In this document: positions 12,009 through 25,193 of the stretch, piece after piece
Position numbering within the stretch: the stretch's first letter is position 1
How the letters are laid out: the number at the start of each line of letters is the position of its first letter
Origin: Panaeolus papilionaceus
Lineage: Eukaryota > Basidiomycota > Agaricomycetes > Agaricales
DNA: 64,000 nucleotides
NCBI GenBank assembly: GCA_015501605.1
Contig: JADNRZ010000004.1
Location: forward strand, 1,116,001 to 1,180,000
Direction: 5' to 3'
Program-made: the position numbers and the translations under genes
The notes under the pieces: model-generated
What the model was told of the DNA's origin: nothing
The model's database searches: none
What the model saw: only the letters and a program-made list of their open reading frames with translations

Positions 12009-12513
12009 GATAAGTTAAACTGTAATTTGCTCCAGATGTTGGATAACGTTGAAGCAAAAAACCAAAAAACCACAACACAGTAAATGTGACCGATGTTGAC
12101 AAACTCCTAGTAGTAATGTCTACTAAAATAGTGCTGTAAAGTTTCAACTATTCAAGAAAGTTGAATCAACGCAAAGACCAAGTAAGATCAGATTGAACGC
12201 GAAAGACAGTGAAGGACACTGATGACCGTCTTGAATCAACCTTACTTGTTTGCACAACTGCTTGGTTTGCTGAGATGACGTAATGCCATCAGAAACGGTA
12301 ACCTCCGGCGACTCAAGAGCTCCTTCCTTCCTCTCAACCAACGTACTAGTCTCCTGTCGTCAGACTGACGATATGTGACATGTACCCGAGTCACATAACA
12401 AACTTATAATATCGGAATTAATTCGCTGGATGTTATAGAATCTAGAGCTGTCTCAACTCATAGAGCTTTCATACCATGCCCATCCATGGCTGTTTCTCTC
12501 TCACTGGAAACAT
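11983..12513 (-). CDS. Doubtful small three-exon gene upstream of and overlapping CLP1
   Basis: A chain of open segments joins in frame on the minus strand: ATG 12513 with MFPVREKQPWMGM, a 121-nt intron, then exon 12353 onward with ETSTLVERKEGALESPEVTV and KQLCKQ at a good GTAAGG donor. The acceptor TAG at 12148 leads to LKLYSTILVDITTRSL, a hydrophobic stretch and a stop at 11983. The predicted protein is about 104 residues, with one possible membrane segment. Against it: the first intron is long for this window, and the stop falls inside the first CLP1 exon on the same strand. I recognise no family. The middle exon looks the most genuine. This could also be a 5' leader exon of CLP1. Confidence 0.25.
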
Positions 12514-12968
12514 TCGGTCCTTGTACCGAGCAGCGCTTCACACAGCACCGCTATAAATGTGGGCGTCTACTCATTTTTTGTCATAGCGGGAAATATCCGC
12601 GACTATTTTTAAACTGGCTCCCAAGTCATGGCATTTCTTGATTCTGTCCATAATCACTCGTTATGATCGGCTGTTGATTTTTGACAACAGGAGCGAGTAA
12701 GCCAGGGGCTGAATCTGGACTTGCCCTCCGAGATGGCTCCCACTAGTAACAAATTTAACCCCAACACCCTTCTTAACCGAATTCGATGCTTCCAGATGAA
12801 GCCTTGTTTTATCTCCCCTCCGCCGATTTGCGGATCCTCCCGCCTGCCAAATCTGCACGGGAATTTGTAAGAAGCGTCCAAACTTCCAACCTTTAAAATA
12901 GCGTGTGCTGCAATGTGTGTCGAATCCCTCGGCTCCCACCTTCCGCATCACACCAGCAGTCTGTACCT
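12514..12968. other. Intergenic stretch before the MFS carrier
   Basis: About 450 bases. It includes a TATAAA-like sequence near 12550 and no open reading frame with coding character. Presumably it contains the MFS carrier promoter. Confidence 0.35.
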
Positions 12969-15591
12969 ATGGATGCTAACAGTGGACATTCTGAAAAACG
13001 AAGTCTTCCCCATACACGCGTCGTCGAACGAGAACAGCTGGATGTGGCGGCGGAGTTAGACTCGGATGCCCCACTAGACCCAGTCCTCGCTGAGAAGATA
13101 AGGTAGATTGTTACCCCTCTTCTCCTTCTCCGTACCTGATGAAGTCTTCGAAAGGCGGAAAATTGATTGGCACCTCATGCCTCTAATGTGCAGTAAGAGT
13201 CTCACTTTTCGTTGTTCGGACACAAGCTGACCACCGCTTGTCAAGTTATGTATCTGTACGCTTTCGTCTCGAGTTTCCTCATGCTGGTCCTTGTACGATG
13301 ACAAGACCACAGGATGGCTTTCGCTGACAAGACGACTCTCGGTCAATCAGCCGTCTTAGGTATAATGTAAGGGTTCTTGACTGGGGTGGGACGAACCACG
13401 AAACATTTTATTGATTCTTTCTGCTAGACCAGGGACACACTTGACCCAAAACCAGTTTAATTGGTTGAGTACTATTTTTTATTTGAGCTATCTTGTCTTT
13501 GAGGTGAGTAACAAAAACAGAGCTGACATATCAGCTCCACCGTTGACGTTCTACCGAAGTACCCCCAAAACTTCGCGCTCCAGAGGCTTCCGGTCGGAAA
13601 ATGGATTAGGTGAGTATATAGAAACTATGTGCATCGACGTTGACTCAGCTACTTTACCTTGAAGCATCAACATATTCATATGGTCAGTGGCGCTCTTGAC
13701 CCATGCAGCTTGTACCTCGTTTGGAGGGCTCTTTGCGGTGCGCTTTATTCTCGGGATGTGCGAAGGTGTGTGTTTCGTTACTTATTATTTCAGTCCAACT
13801 AAGACCTTTCCGCCAGGGGCAATTACCCCAGGATTTATGATCGTTACCTCGATGTTCTACACACGCGCCGAGCAAAACAAGCGCGTGGGGTATTGGTGTG
13901 AGCTCAATCCTTTGACCAGCTGCATTCGTCCATTGAATTATTCTAGTTTTAATGAATGGCTTTGCAATCATATTTCTCGGGTTTGTGAGCTTCGGTGTCC
14001 TGCATTCTAAGGTCAGCTGGACGTATACGTTGCCATTACTTTACTGAAATACCCATCCAGACACATGAATTTATGCCTTGGCAATGGTTTGTCCTGTTCC
14101 GTTCGAACCGCTGTGTTGTTTATAAGCTATCATCAGGCTTATGATTATTACGGGGATTCTGACGCTGATAACCTCCATATTGTTCTGGTACGTCTGAGCT
14201 TTGTTCGTCAGCATTGCTTCGGCTAAATGTTGAGTGCTACCAGGTTTTTCTTTCCCGACTCGCCCACAACCGCATACTTTCTGACAGCAGAAGAACGCGT
14301 TGCGGCTGTAAAGCGAATCAAAAGCAACCAGGCCGGTGTAGAAAATAAGCAATGGAAACGGGAACAGTGTGTGTTATTTTTCGCACACAAAGCCTACCTG
14401 ATGAAACAATTTTACGAAGATTTATCGAAGCATTCTGCGACCCAAAGGTTTGGATCATGGCACTCTTCGCTGCTGTCGCGTAAGTGGGTCAATTCTCAGA
14501 AGGACCTTGTGCAAACTGACAGAAAAATATACACTCAGTAACATCGTCAACTCCGTATGTGCCCCTTGCTTTTCGAAACCACGACGTTCGCGCGAGAATC
14601 TAATCCAAGCTAATTTTAACCCTCAGTTGACGAATCAAAGGCAGCTTATCATTAACCAGTTCGGCTTCACCCCCATTCAGACGACCCTTCTGGGATGTGT
14701 AGATGGCGTCATGGAAAGTACGAGTCCTTATTCCTACTATTGCTCGCGGTGGAAGTGCTGACAGCTTAACTTATCCGTCTGCCAGTTATTACCATCTATA
14801 TTGGTGTCACGCTCGCTGCACATCGTTCAATTGGAAGGGGATATGCCTCAGTCATCATGTACATTCCTGCTCTACTTGGTGCCATTTTAGTCAGTACCCT
14901 CCCATCACACAACAAAATTGGTCTCTTGTTTTCATACTGGATTTCCAGTAAGACGGCATTTGTGTTCCCCGTTTTGGAACTGTCATACTCAGCTATTTCT
15001 CTTTCCCAGTTTTCGTCTTCACGCCCTTTGTCATTCTCCTGGGGTGGATCGGCGTTACAATCTCGGGACATACGAAGAGTAAGCATACCTCGCTCTTCTC
15101 ACACATCGTTGCTAACTGTAAATTCGACGTCATATAGAAACTACAGCAAACGCTATAGTGCTTTGTGGTTATGCCATTGGTAACGCTGTTGGACCTTTCA
15201 TGTGGAAGAAGCAATACCAGCCAAGGTTCGCCGAAATGTATGACGCACTCGAGTTTTAGCGCTCATGATCTGGACAGAAACCATGTTCCCTGGGCCATCA
15301 TTGCAGCCTGCATATTCACATGCTCCTTGCTCGCATTGACTCTTCGCTTTTTGCTACGAAGGGAAAATCGTCGGCGAGATTTAGGCTCTGAACAGAGCGA
15401 TACGTCGTCACATTACGATGACATCTACATGTCGCAAAAGTTAGCTGATGGAAGCGTAGTTGAAAAACGCATCGATCGAGTGAGTTGGGATCCGTTATTC
15501 GAAATAAATTAAAGTCACTAAGTTTAATCGCTGACAGGCATTCCTGGATATCACCGACACACAAAATAAAGATTTCCGATATGTTCTTTGA
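12969..15591 (+). CDS. MFS transporter, Dal5-like anion:cation symporter family
   Basis: This plasma-membrane carrier belongs to the fungal allantoate/nicotinate/biotin-type MFS family. It starts MDANSGHSEKRSLPHTRVVE, with an acidic cytosolic N-terminus leading to RKIDWHLMPLMC, the conserved entry to helix 1. Spliced exons then give DKTTLGQSAVLGI, THLTQNQFNWLSTIFYLSYL, LFAVRFILGMCEG, ITPGFMIVTSMFYTRAEQN, FFFPDSPTTAYFLTAEER, GFTPIQTTLLGCVDG and GYAIGNAVGPFMWKKQYQPR, all in family order and covering twelve expected helices. The tail is hydrophilic and ends at 15591. More than ten short introns are present, including one that splits CEG/AITPG. The substrate is unknown. Its stop lies only 16 bases from the stop of the opposite F-box gene. 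Confidence 0.9.
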
Positions 15592-15607
15592 TGTAATCTA
15601 CCAGCAA

Positions 15608-18313
15608 TCAAAGTTTTACTGGAAGGGGTAGAGAATGTTGAATGATTTGGTCAATGTCAGGTGTGTAGTATGTTTCAATGAACTCTCGCTGTTTTGCGGG
15701 AAGGGTATCTCTAGAAATTTCGTGTCTGCAGTATGATTGGTCCAAATGCAAAATTCAATAAGTTGTGGTACACATACTTGAATATGGTGTGCGCACGACA
15801 GTTATACTCCTGTTGAAGGGTAGCACATCTCTTGCATATGTACCTGCCCTTGGCCTCTTGAGTGGCTTCCTTTTCTCGTACCGTCGCTAGATCATGTTCA
15901 TCAACAACGAGTTTCCATCCACTCGGAGAAGGGCCATCGGTAAAATGTTTCTTGAGGTCATGCGAAATCTAAACAGAAAAGTTGGGCTTTCGTCGATAGG
16001 TGGACAGAGGTAAAACCCACCGCCTGTTTCCAATTCATGATAAGGCGCTGAGGTTTTTTGGACGTCTTGTAGCACCTTGTGCATTCCATTCGTATAACAT
16101 CGTTGTCCACCGTTGTCGTAGGCGTTGTTTCAGGCGGGTAGTTGCAAGCCAGCAGGATGTTACGAGCAACTTGCGAGGCCTCGTCGTCGAATGTGATTTG
16201 TTCGCCGCCCTCATTCCACTGAGAACCATACCATTCGGACATCGATTTCCACATCGCTTCAGGGCTCGAATCTATGAAGACGCGTGGCGTCTGTTGGTCG
16301 TCCGCTTCACATTTGTTCTCTTCATCGCCCTCCTTTTCGCTGTCAACCTCTGTACTCTCGCCCTCCGTCCCATTAACTTGGATTCTGCGGTTGCGTACAC
16401 AGGAATGCATGAGAATTCGGGGGTATGAAATCGGTTCTGTGCACCAATGACACTTGAAGAAGGTTGTAGCTAAGGACAAACGCTCTTCACCAGTCAGCTT
16501 AGAGCGTTTGGGAGGTGCTGGAAGCAAGTCTACGAGAAGTTGCATTGCAGAGTTATTCCAGGTTGTGATAATATCGGTGACGTTGTCCTGCAGAGTTTGT
16601 AGTTGTTCTTCAACTAAAGGAAAAGTTGTATCTGCAGCATCTTGAATTAGCGTTCTGAAGGGCTCTGACTTGGCGACATCCGCTGAAGTGGGAAAAAGCA
16701 ACGGTCTGCTTGCACTTTGTGCGTAGATCTTGAGAAGCCACTGATGAAGAACCTGAACAGACGTCGAATATTGTCTACGCAAACCTTCATAGTCACTTCG
16801 TTGTTTCCTGTAGGCGAAAACAGACAGAACATCATCCTTAATTTTAATCCATTCTGCAAATTAGGTGGGATTATGATTCAGTGTCGCAGTTCGATGCCAG
16901 AGTTAGATAAGAAAAAGGAAGAAAAAAAAATCACCTTTATCAGTGAGAGTAGCGAGTTTTTTGTAGGCAGGAAGCTGCAAGCGTCCATACCACCCGATGT
17001 CGTTGGCGTAACCTGTATATCGTTCTCAGCAAATATATATATATGCGGTTTTGGTTGCTCGAAACTTTACCTTCTGCTAGAACTTTCGCGTCAATACTGG
17101 AAAAAATATGAATATTTGGTCACGGTGACATGATCTATCTTCACACACGCTTTTCTGCGGGCATTCATCTTTTGTTCTCTAGATCTATTGCCCTGCTGTT
17201 TTACAAAACTTTCCCAAGACTTGTACGGCCTAGAATCCTGAAGTAGGTTAAAAGTTCGACACAATCTTCAGTTTTAAAAGGCACGAGTTTGTGGATGCGG
17301 CGAGAGGCTCACAGTATAAGCATTTGAAGATTCGGTTGTCCAGCGACTGCGCAATACCTCAGCCTGCGCATCCTGGCAATCCTCGAGTAAGGATTCGATT
17401 TCTTGTTTGCGTGACTGGTATTCGGTCTTTGGGGCTAAACCCTCCGAACCTGCTCACGTCACAAAACGTTTACAAGAATGTCCACTTTGCTTGAATAGAC
17501 ACAGCTTACCGTAGTGGGAACCAGGGATCCTGACTTTGCGAAAATCTTGAAACCTGCACAAAGCCGCCCACTGGGTTTCGCAGGATGTCCGGCGTACGAA
17601 CCTGAAGCAGTTGCAGGACAGTATTAGAATCAGGATAGTAGAGAACTCAAGATTTAACGGACTGCTGATCAACGCATTTTGCGCAGAATCTGATGCCAGC
17701 CAACCAATGAACCATGCTGCCAAATCTGCTGCCACAAACCTATATGGACTGTTAGCTTCGATAGTCAAACATTTGACCACATGAAGAAAGGGACCTGGCA
17801 GATATGATCATAAAAGCATGGCAGCATATTGAGGCAATGAGATCGAATCAGGTGGTGGGGGAGGAGCACGGGACACGACTTCTGCAGTTTGGAATGCCTG
17901 AAACTACACGTCAAAATGTCGCCCGATAGGATAGAGACAAGGTTGCGCACTTTCTTCCAGACTCCAAGAGCCTGTCGACTCATCACCACACCGCGTAGAA
18001 CTTTATTGGCTCTAGCCAGGTACAAAAGATCCAGAGGATGCAAAAACCCGAATATCTCAAAGAGTATGTCCAGTGGCATTTCAGTGATATGGGCCAGCTT
18101 TGCGTTTCTTCTCTTCCCCTTGAATTGTGGTTCCGTTGCAGGTGTATCCGTCTTACTGAGAGTAGTCAGAGCAGTGGTTGGGGGTCCCTTCGCTGCTGTC
18201 TTGCGCTTCTTGGCTGGCGGTTTGCGAGAATTCCCCTTTGTAGACGAGGACGCTTCACTCGTCTCAACTTTCTGAGCCTTAGCTTGGGCGAGTAAATCGG
18301 TTCTTGCTGTCAT
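15608..18313 (-). pseudogene. F-box protein with zinc-binding segment; apparent 1-nt frameshift
   Basis: This is a basidiomycete-type F-box protein, presumably an SCF substrate adaptor. It starts MTARTDLLAQAKAQKVET, then has a basic Lys-rich linker, then the F-box AHITEMPLDILFEIFGFLHP. The rest matches the family layout: DHICQVCGS and RFCAKC cysteine pairs, a coiled middle, GYANDIGWYGRLQLP, and a C-terminal cysteine/histidine part (FFKCHWC, MECTRCYK, RYICKRCATLQ). The reading frame breaks near 17812-17815. The exon reading SISLPQYAAMLL runs into TGA (17808-17810), whereas the next base frame reads FYDHICQ and continues the family pattern. No GT-AG splice can join the two. It is therefore either a young pseudogene or a homopolymer sequencing error. 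Everything else is intact, so I treat it as broken with reservations. Confidence 0.7.
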
Positions 18314-18685
18314 GATAGATAGTCTCCCAGTCGTGAAACAACACCTAGGTTTCTCTTGCAGAATCGAGGTGAAGTAGAAGTTGAAGTCTGAAACCAGCTG
18401 CCTTTTAAAGTGCAAGTGTAGGGTCAAGTGGTGGTTCGAGTCACCCACCGCCTATTCTCTGATGACTTGTACCCTTTGGTGCCTGAGACTGAGAGTCATG
18501 AACCCAAGGCAAATTTGAGGAAAGGTACATTTCGACAAACCGGCTGCGAGCTGCGGCAGCTCAATGTAGACTGACCACGAGATGAGTCAATTAATGCACA
18601 AACACTCGGACGACAGGGACTATCAAGGAAGCAACTATCAACACCCTGATGTCCTCAAGGTGCGCACGTGGGCAGCTGTCTTCAA
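18314..18685. other. Intergenic stretch between the F-box gene and tRNA-Ser
   Basis: About 370 bases holding the F-box gene's upstream region and the tRNA 5' flank. One CACGTG hexamer occurs near 18665. No gene was seen. Confidence 0.35.
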
Positions 18686-18773
18686 GGCGCTATAGCCAAG
18701 TGGTTACGGCGACAGATTCGAATGAAATATCTGTTCCTCTTTGAGGGCGCAGGTTCAAATCCTGCTGGCGTCG
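18686..18773 (+). tRNA. tRNA-Ser(CGA) with a very short intron
   Basis: An 88-base cloverleaf was read by eye. The acceptor stem GGCGCTA (18686-18692) pairs with TGGCGTC (18766-18772), followed by discriminator G, as in serine tRNAs. The D arm has GCC/GGC around AAGTGGTTAC. The anticodon stem is ACAGA/TCTGT. The anticodon loop is 13 nt instead of 7, beginning T-T-CGA-A, so anticodon CGA is followed by about 6 extra bases (near TGAAAT), best explained as an intron after position 37. The long variable arm is CCTC/GAGG, which is type II and supports serine. The T arm is GCAGG/CCTGC around TTCAAAT. The A box (TAGCCAAGTGG) and B box (GGTTCAAATCC) match Pol III consensus, and a T-rich terminator follows at once. 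Confidence 0.9.
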
Positions 18774-19166
18774 CTTTCTTTTTGTCTATCTTTTGTTAAT
18801 GTTGTTCACAGTCTCGGATCCCATCACTGATCCTCGTCAACAACTCAACTCCGAGGCAGTCAACAGATCTAAATGTTTTTTATATCTTGTTTCGCTTCAT
18901 ATATGACTAGTTGACTGCCTTTGACTACTAGATCACATTTTCATTGTGCCAACATAAGGGAATTGATGCAACTTTATATTATTCTGGGCTAGGATTGGAC
19001 AGTTTATGGTTCAAAACAACTTGAAAAATTGATCGAATGAAATTTGTCGTTGTCGAAATATTTATACAGCATTTACTTCATTAGCCAGTTAATTAAGCCC
19101 AAGTAATGTCGGGAGCTTCAACACCGCAGAGTTACATGCTTTACTCCGCCAAATCAACTGCACGTG
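18774..19166. other. Intergenic stretch between tRNA-Ser and HOP1
   Basis: About 390 AT-rich bases with the tRNA terminator at its left end and the expected 3' UTR of the minus-strand HOP1 gene. No gene or repeat was recognised. Confidence 0.4.
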
Positions 19167-22100
19167 CTACAGAGATTTTGACTCGCTTCCTAGGTGCATC
19201 TTTGCTCTCCGCGTCATCTCCAACTCGTTTGGCGCCTGTACGACTTCCTTTCTCCAGAGCAAGAGCGGTACGTTTGGATCTCTGTTCGGAATTATCAGCG
19301 GTCCGCGTCGTTCAAACAAGTAAATTGAGCTCACAAGAAGCTCCTGCACTCCCAGATGTTGCTGTTCGATAGCTTGGTCGTTGGGCAGGAAGTATTGTTT
19401 GTATTGATCCTGCGAGATCAAGCTGCGTTGGAATCTGAAATATGCCGACTTTGCTACGTGCTTCCTAGCTTTAGGCGGTTTGGTGGGTGCCTTGTTGCTT
19501 TTAGTGTTGCGGGTTGGGTGTTGATTTTTCGGCTGCTCTACGTCGTCCACTATAAATTCTGGGGTCGTCGCTTGTGGCTTAGCAAGGGTACTAAAAAACA
19601 ACAAGGATCCACTTACCTTCAACCTTGAGCCTGTTAATCATTTGTCTGACCAAAGCGCTCTCCCCGCCTTTTGAAATGAAAGATGAAGTGGTTTAAACCT
19701 AGAGACATGCTGCAACAAAACGTACCAAAGGCCTTGGTAAATTCAATCAAGTTAAACCTCGATAAATCCTCTGCGACCTTTATTGCTCGCCTAAACAGTC
19801 ATTTGGTTAGCGGTGTTGCTGGTGAGATTACAGTAAATTTTACCTGAAAGTCGCCAACGACTCAAACTTCGTGACCATGCCTGGATATATGTCCAATTTG
19901 ATGATATCCCACGACAAGTCTCCGCGAACTCGACAGTCAAAGCAATGAAATGTGGCGGGCAATGTGGCGTCTTGCGCTGAGTGATATCTGCGAACGTTGA
20001 AGACCCTGGCGTATTTCGATGCTAAAATCAACGAACCCCATACACCTAATAAATAAATTTGATAAGAAAAAGACATTGACTACTAAACCCTACAAACGCA
20101 CCAGACATGAAACCAGCGTCCACAGCCCGCTTCACAGAAGCACATTGGATCTTCGACCTGTCGAAGTACGTTTAGTCAAGAACGAACCATACCACGGGGG
20201 GCAAGGTGGGCGATACTTACCGAAATGCCGCATGCGCATTGAAGACCGTTATCGATCGTTGGGGCTTTTTCTGTATGTATAGATGCAGAGCCAGGAGTAG
20301 AAATCATGGTGCCAAACGTTTCTGCAGGCCTGACAGCCCTTTGCACCTGCGTTTCAAGGTCTGCATGATGTGTCAGAAAATGGATGATAGGCGTTAAATA
20401 TCACTTGCCTAGCATCTCGTCGTCATTGGCATGATCCAGGTTGATGGCCTTCAGCATCTCCTGATCAAACACGTCGTCCTCGTCTGATACATTTCCATTA
20501 GAAAACACATCCAATACATATCTGTGAAGTCCCACCCCTTGTTCCTTCTTGTGTAAGCAGCTGCGTTTCTTCCAGGTTGGAATTTGCTGCGATACACTCC
20601 TCTCTCTACAAAGATAAGTATGTTGACCATTGAAGATCATGAGGCTCACGATTTCAATCAGGTTCTGGGGTACAGCTTGAGAAACACCGCCAAATCTGGC
20701 CTCTTCTTCCTCTTCAAGGGACTCAGCAGGGAGTGAAGTAAGATTGCCGTTCTCATCAAGGATACCGAGAGGCGCGACTGGCGCCAATCCGTCATCGCGC
20801 CTTGGTGCAAAATCTGGATCATCCTCACCCTCTGCATCATCGTCTGTAGGATCATCCTCGGCGGACCAAACAACCTTCCGAGTTTCGGCGTCTTGTAACT
20901 GCTTCGCTACTTGATCTTGTGCCGCTTTTGCTTCCTGCAAAGGTGTTAGTACTGATTTTCCTGGAGGTTTGTTCGAAAGTCCTGAGAAGATAGCGTCATT
21001 GTGCGCAGTGGAGGTTGGTAAGAAAGCTGCAATAGAGGCGACGTTTAAGCTAACTCTGAAGACAAAAAAAAATAGATGCGCGTCAGATGTAAATAAGGTC
21101 AGCTCGAACTTCTTACGAGTGGTGACCTGTGCTAACGCTCCCAATGCTGTACCGATCTGGTTCCTCATCCAAGTTGTGGGTCATGAGGTACCATTTGTCT
21201 TTGTCTACGTCGCCAGTCTGGAAGTAAGGCGGTTCATAGTCACTTGGCGCCGCGTCTGTGTAATAAATCTTGAATGTCGCGAATCGACGCCCTTGAGCGT
21301 CATGAGCCCACGTGCACTCGATGACAGGCGAACTGAACCTACGTGGTAAGACTTCCATGGTGTTCATCGCTTGGATGAGGGTTTTCAGCATAGCCTAATT
21401 TGAGCTTTAACGCCTTGACATATTTAAGCAAGCAACTCGCTCACCTTGACGCTGGACTTAACGTCCAAAAGAGTAGGAACCTTCCCTTCACGTATTGCCT
21501 TTGCTACAGCATCTTCAGACTGTTGACGCCGGGGTTTTTTCCCTCCATCCAAGGTCATAACAGGAAATGCGATATCATGTCCTTGAAGCTTGTGGTACTG
21601 ACCCATCGAAAAAGGTTGTTCCTCAATTGCATACGTTTATGATGATAGACCTACCTTGAAATCGAAGGTATAGGCCTCAACGATGCTAACGCCACATATG
21701 TTAGCAATACACAACAGGTTAAAAGACCACGACAAACCTTTGTGGGTTTTTATTGTCCTAATCAAACTCAAGTCGTAAAGGCAGGGCATATTTTAGAGTC
21801 ATGACGCACCAAATAAACGGCAAAAATGAAGCGACGGAGGTATTGCTTCTCGAGGGCATCGAATATTCCGAACTCCTAGATGTAACTTTTAGCTAGAATG
21901 AATCTAGGGGGCACGTATATATCGACCAGATAATTCAGGATTCGATCAGCCTCATCGGTATAACCTCGACTCATAGTCTTCGCAGCACGACTGTTAGTAG
22001 GCAGGATATATGCTATCAAATTGGCCACAGACTGTTATTTTGAAGCTGTTAACATTCCTACGAGGGTCAGTATCTGACTGGGATGGAGTTGGTTGAGAAA

Positions 22101-22398
22101 GATCAGCCTCGGAAGACAAGAGAAGCGATTCGTCGAATGTAGTTAAATGACCTGAACAATATGTAAATTAGGATGCCTCAATGCAATCAGACGCATATAC
22201 TTACTCTGAGTGAAGTTCTCCTCAGGTAACAGATTTCTAAATGACCAATGTTAGAACCGCTGCATGTTCGTGGTACGGGGGGACTTACCTCAAAAAGGTT
22301 ATTGCCCCTAAACCAGCTCTAAGAAGAGTCTGCACGGCAGCAAGACTCTGCGTTTGGCTGATGGGCTTCGTAACTGTTCTAACCGCTTGTGCTTGCAT
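19167..22398 (-). CDS. HOP1: Meiotic chromosome-axis HORMA-domain protein
   Basis: HOP1 assembles on meiotic chromosome axes and promotes interhomolog recombination. The start at 22398 gives MQAQAVRTVTKPISQTQSLA, followed by VQTLLRAGLGAITFLRNLLP, the opening of the HORMA domain. Next come SRGYTDEADRILNYL, FGIFDALEKQYLRRFIFAVY, VEAYTFDFKYHKLQGHDIAF and FATFKIYYTDAAPSDYEPPY, all family blocks. After a long acidic linker, the central region has LQCACG, KIQCAS and FHCFDC cysteine pairs with DAGFMSGAF, fitting the PHD-like zinc-binding chromatin region of HOP1. RAIKVAEDLSRF follows, fitting the adjacent winged helix. The C-terminus is basic and ends at 19167. About fifteen introns are present. Detection of the closure motif would need alignment. 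Confidence in the family is high; individual borders are less certain. Confidence 0.85.
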
Positions 22399-22657
22399 GG
22401 ACCCAAGATTGAAAACACAGACAGATTCTCGTTGAAGGTGAGAGTCAATGCGAAGGGTCGAGAAGAGGACGCATTAAATAGGTTCGCGGGAGGTCACATG
22501 ATGGCTTGCTCTCGAGTTTTGACATTGACATTGACAAACATTAACATTTCAGAGAATACTGCAAACTTGAACTCGAACTTGATGTTTAAAGCGAAGCGTT
22601 GAATTGGTCTGAGCAGATAAAACAGGATAAACAAGAAGGAAGGAGAGATAGATCAAG

Positions 22658-23217
22658 TTACGTCTGTCCTGTACCAATGAGAATTCCTATCCGTGTGTCA
22701 AACGCTTCACTTCTGATAGGCATTTCTGGGGTATGGAAAGGGTTCTTCATGACGGCATCGGAATAGATATCGTATGCCTTCTGAAGGACAACATCTGCTG
22801 CAGTCTCTGCTAGTGAAGTCAGGAGGACAAATTTTGTGCCTAAACAAATATCAGGGCTATGAGTACGAACTGAAATACAAAGTGCGCACCTGTCACTGTT
22901 AGCAGGATGTTGAGCTTAAAAGTCTCTGCTTCGATGACTTGAACACCCGAACTTGAACCAGCTGGTGACAATCGACTCGTGATGGCGTGGATACCATGTA
23001 ATGTACCGGCCAGAACGAGGTATTCATTGGACGTCAGACTGGCAAGTCCATCTACTTACTATCAGCTTCAGGCTTTATGGACTTTGAAGCTGAATGACCT
23101 GCAAAGTTGCGCTGATAAACGAGACCACCAGCCTTGTTAATGACCTACAACAATTATGAGAGACAAAAAGGTTGTAAATTATTTAAATGAACATACCCAG
23201 AGACCAAAGATTGCCAT
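22658..23217 (-). CDS. TRS23: TRAPP complex subunit 4 (sybindin family)
   Basis: This core subunit of the TRAPP tethering complexes acts in Golgi and autophagy traffic as part of the Ypt1/Rab1 exchange factor. It starts MAIFGLW, splices to [15 protein letters not shown], then [20 protein letters not shown], followed by [20 protein letters not shown]. The last exon gives [20 protein letters not shown] and ends GILIGTGQT at 22658. These are the Sybindin/longin-like family blocks and the length is normal. The second intron begins GTCATT, a weak donor, and ends at TAAG just before TA-GAT-GGA; keeping it would introduce a stop. It shares a 185-bp divergent promoter with the glutaminyl cyclase-like gene. 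Confidence 0.9.
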
Positions 23218-23402
23218 CTAGCTATACAAACGAAAAGTATAAATGTACACTGGTGGTTGTGGTTGTGAGCCAAGGGTCGCGACTTGGCTGTTCACCAAAA
23301 CAAGTAATTGCATCAATTATGATCGAGTCGCGTGGCAGCATTTCATAGAATCTCTTGAACAGTGACCAACCTTCTTTTCTCTTGCCTACTTCCACCTCAG
23401 CC

Positions 23403-24834
<1,432 letters not shown>

Positions 24835-25193
24835 CAAAGCTGTTTCAGTGAGTCAATTTGGCTGAATTCTAATATGTTAGTAGTCTTGATTGCTCAGTGT
24901 TGGCGATGTATATGTATTAGTATTATATTTACGAAATATATCTGTGCTTAATCGCACAAATGTTGTATTTGAATTTTTGTGAAGCATGAATGAAGCCCCA
25001 AGTCGTAATTATGAGTTTGTTATGAGTAGACTTTGAATCTGGATATAAATGTTAACTAAAATGTAGGGCCGGCTAGCTTCGCGTGTTTCGGGTAATTTTC
25101 AATTAACCTGGTTTGTGATTACATTAATCTCATTGTCGCAGAGCCTTGTCGACTCATCTCCTTTCAACTACCTCTATCACTTGTCCCTTTGCC
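24835..25193. other. Intergenic stretch before the MYND protein gene
   Basis: About 360 AT-rich bases with no coding signal. It is expected to contain a 3' UTR and a promoter. Confidence 0.35.
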
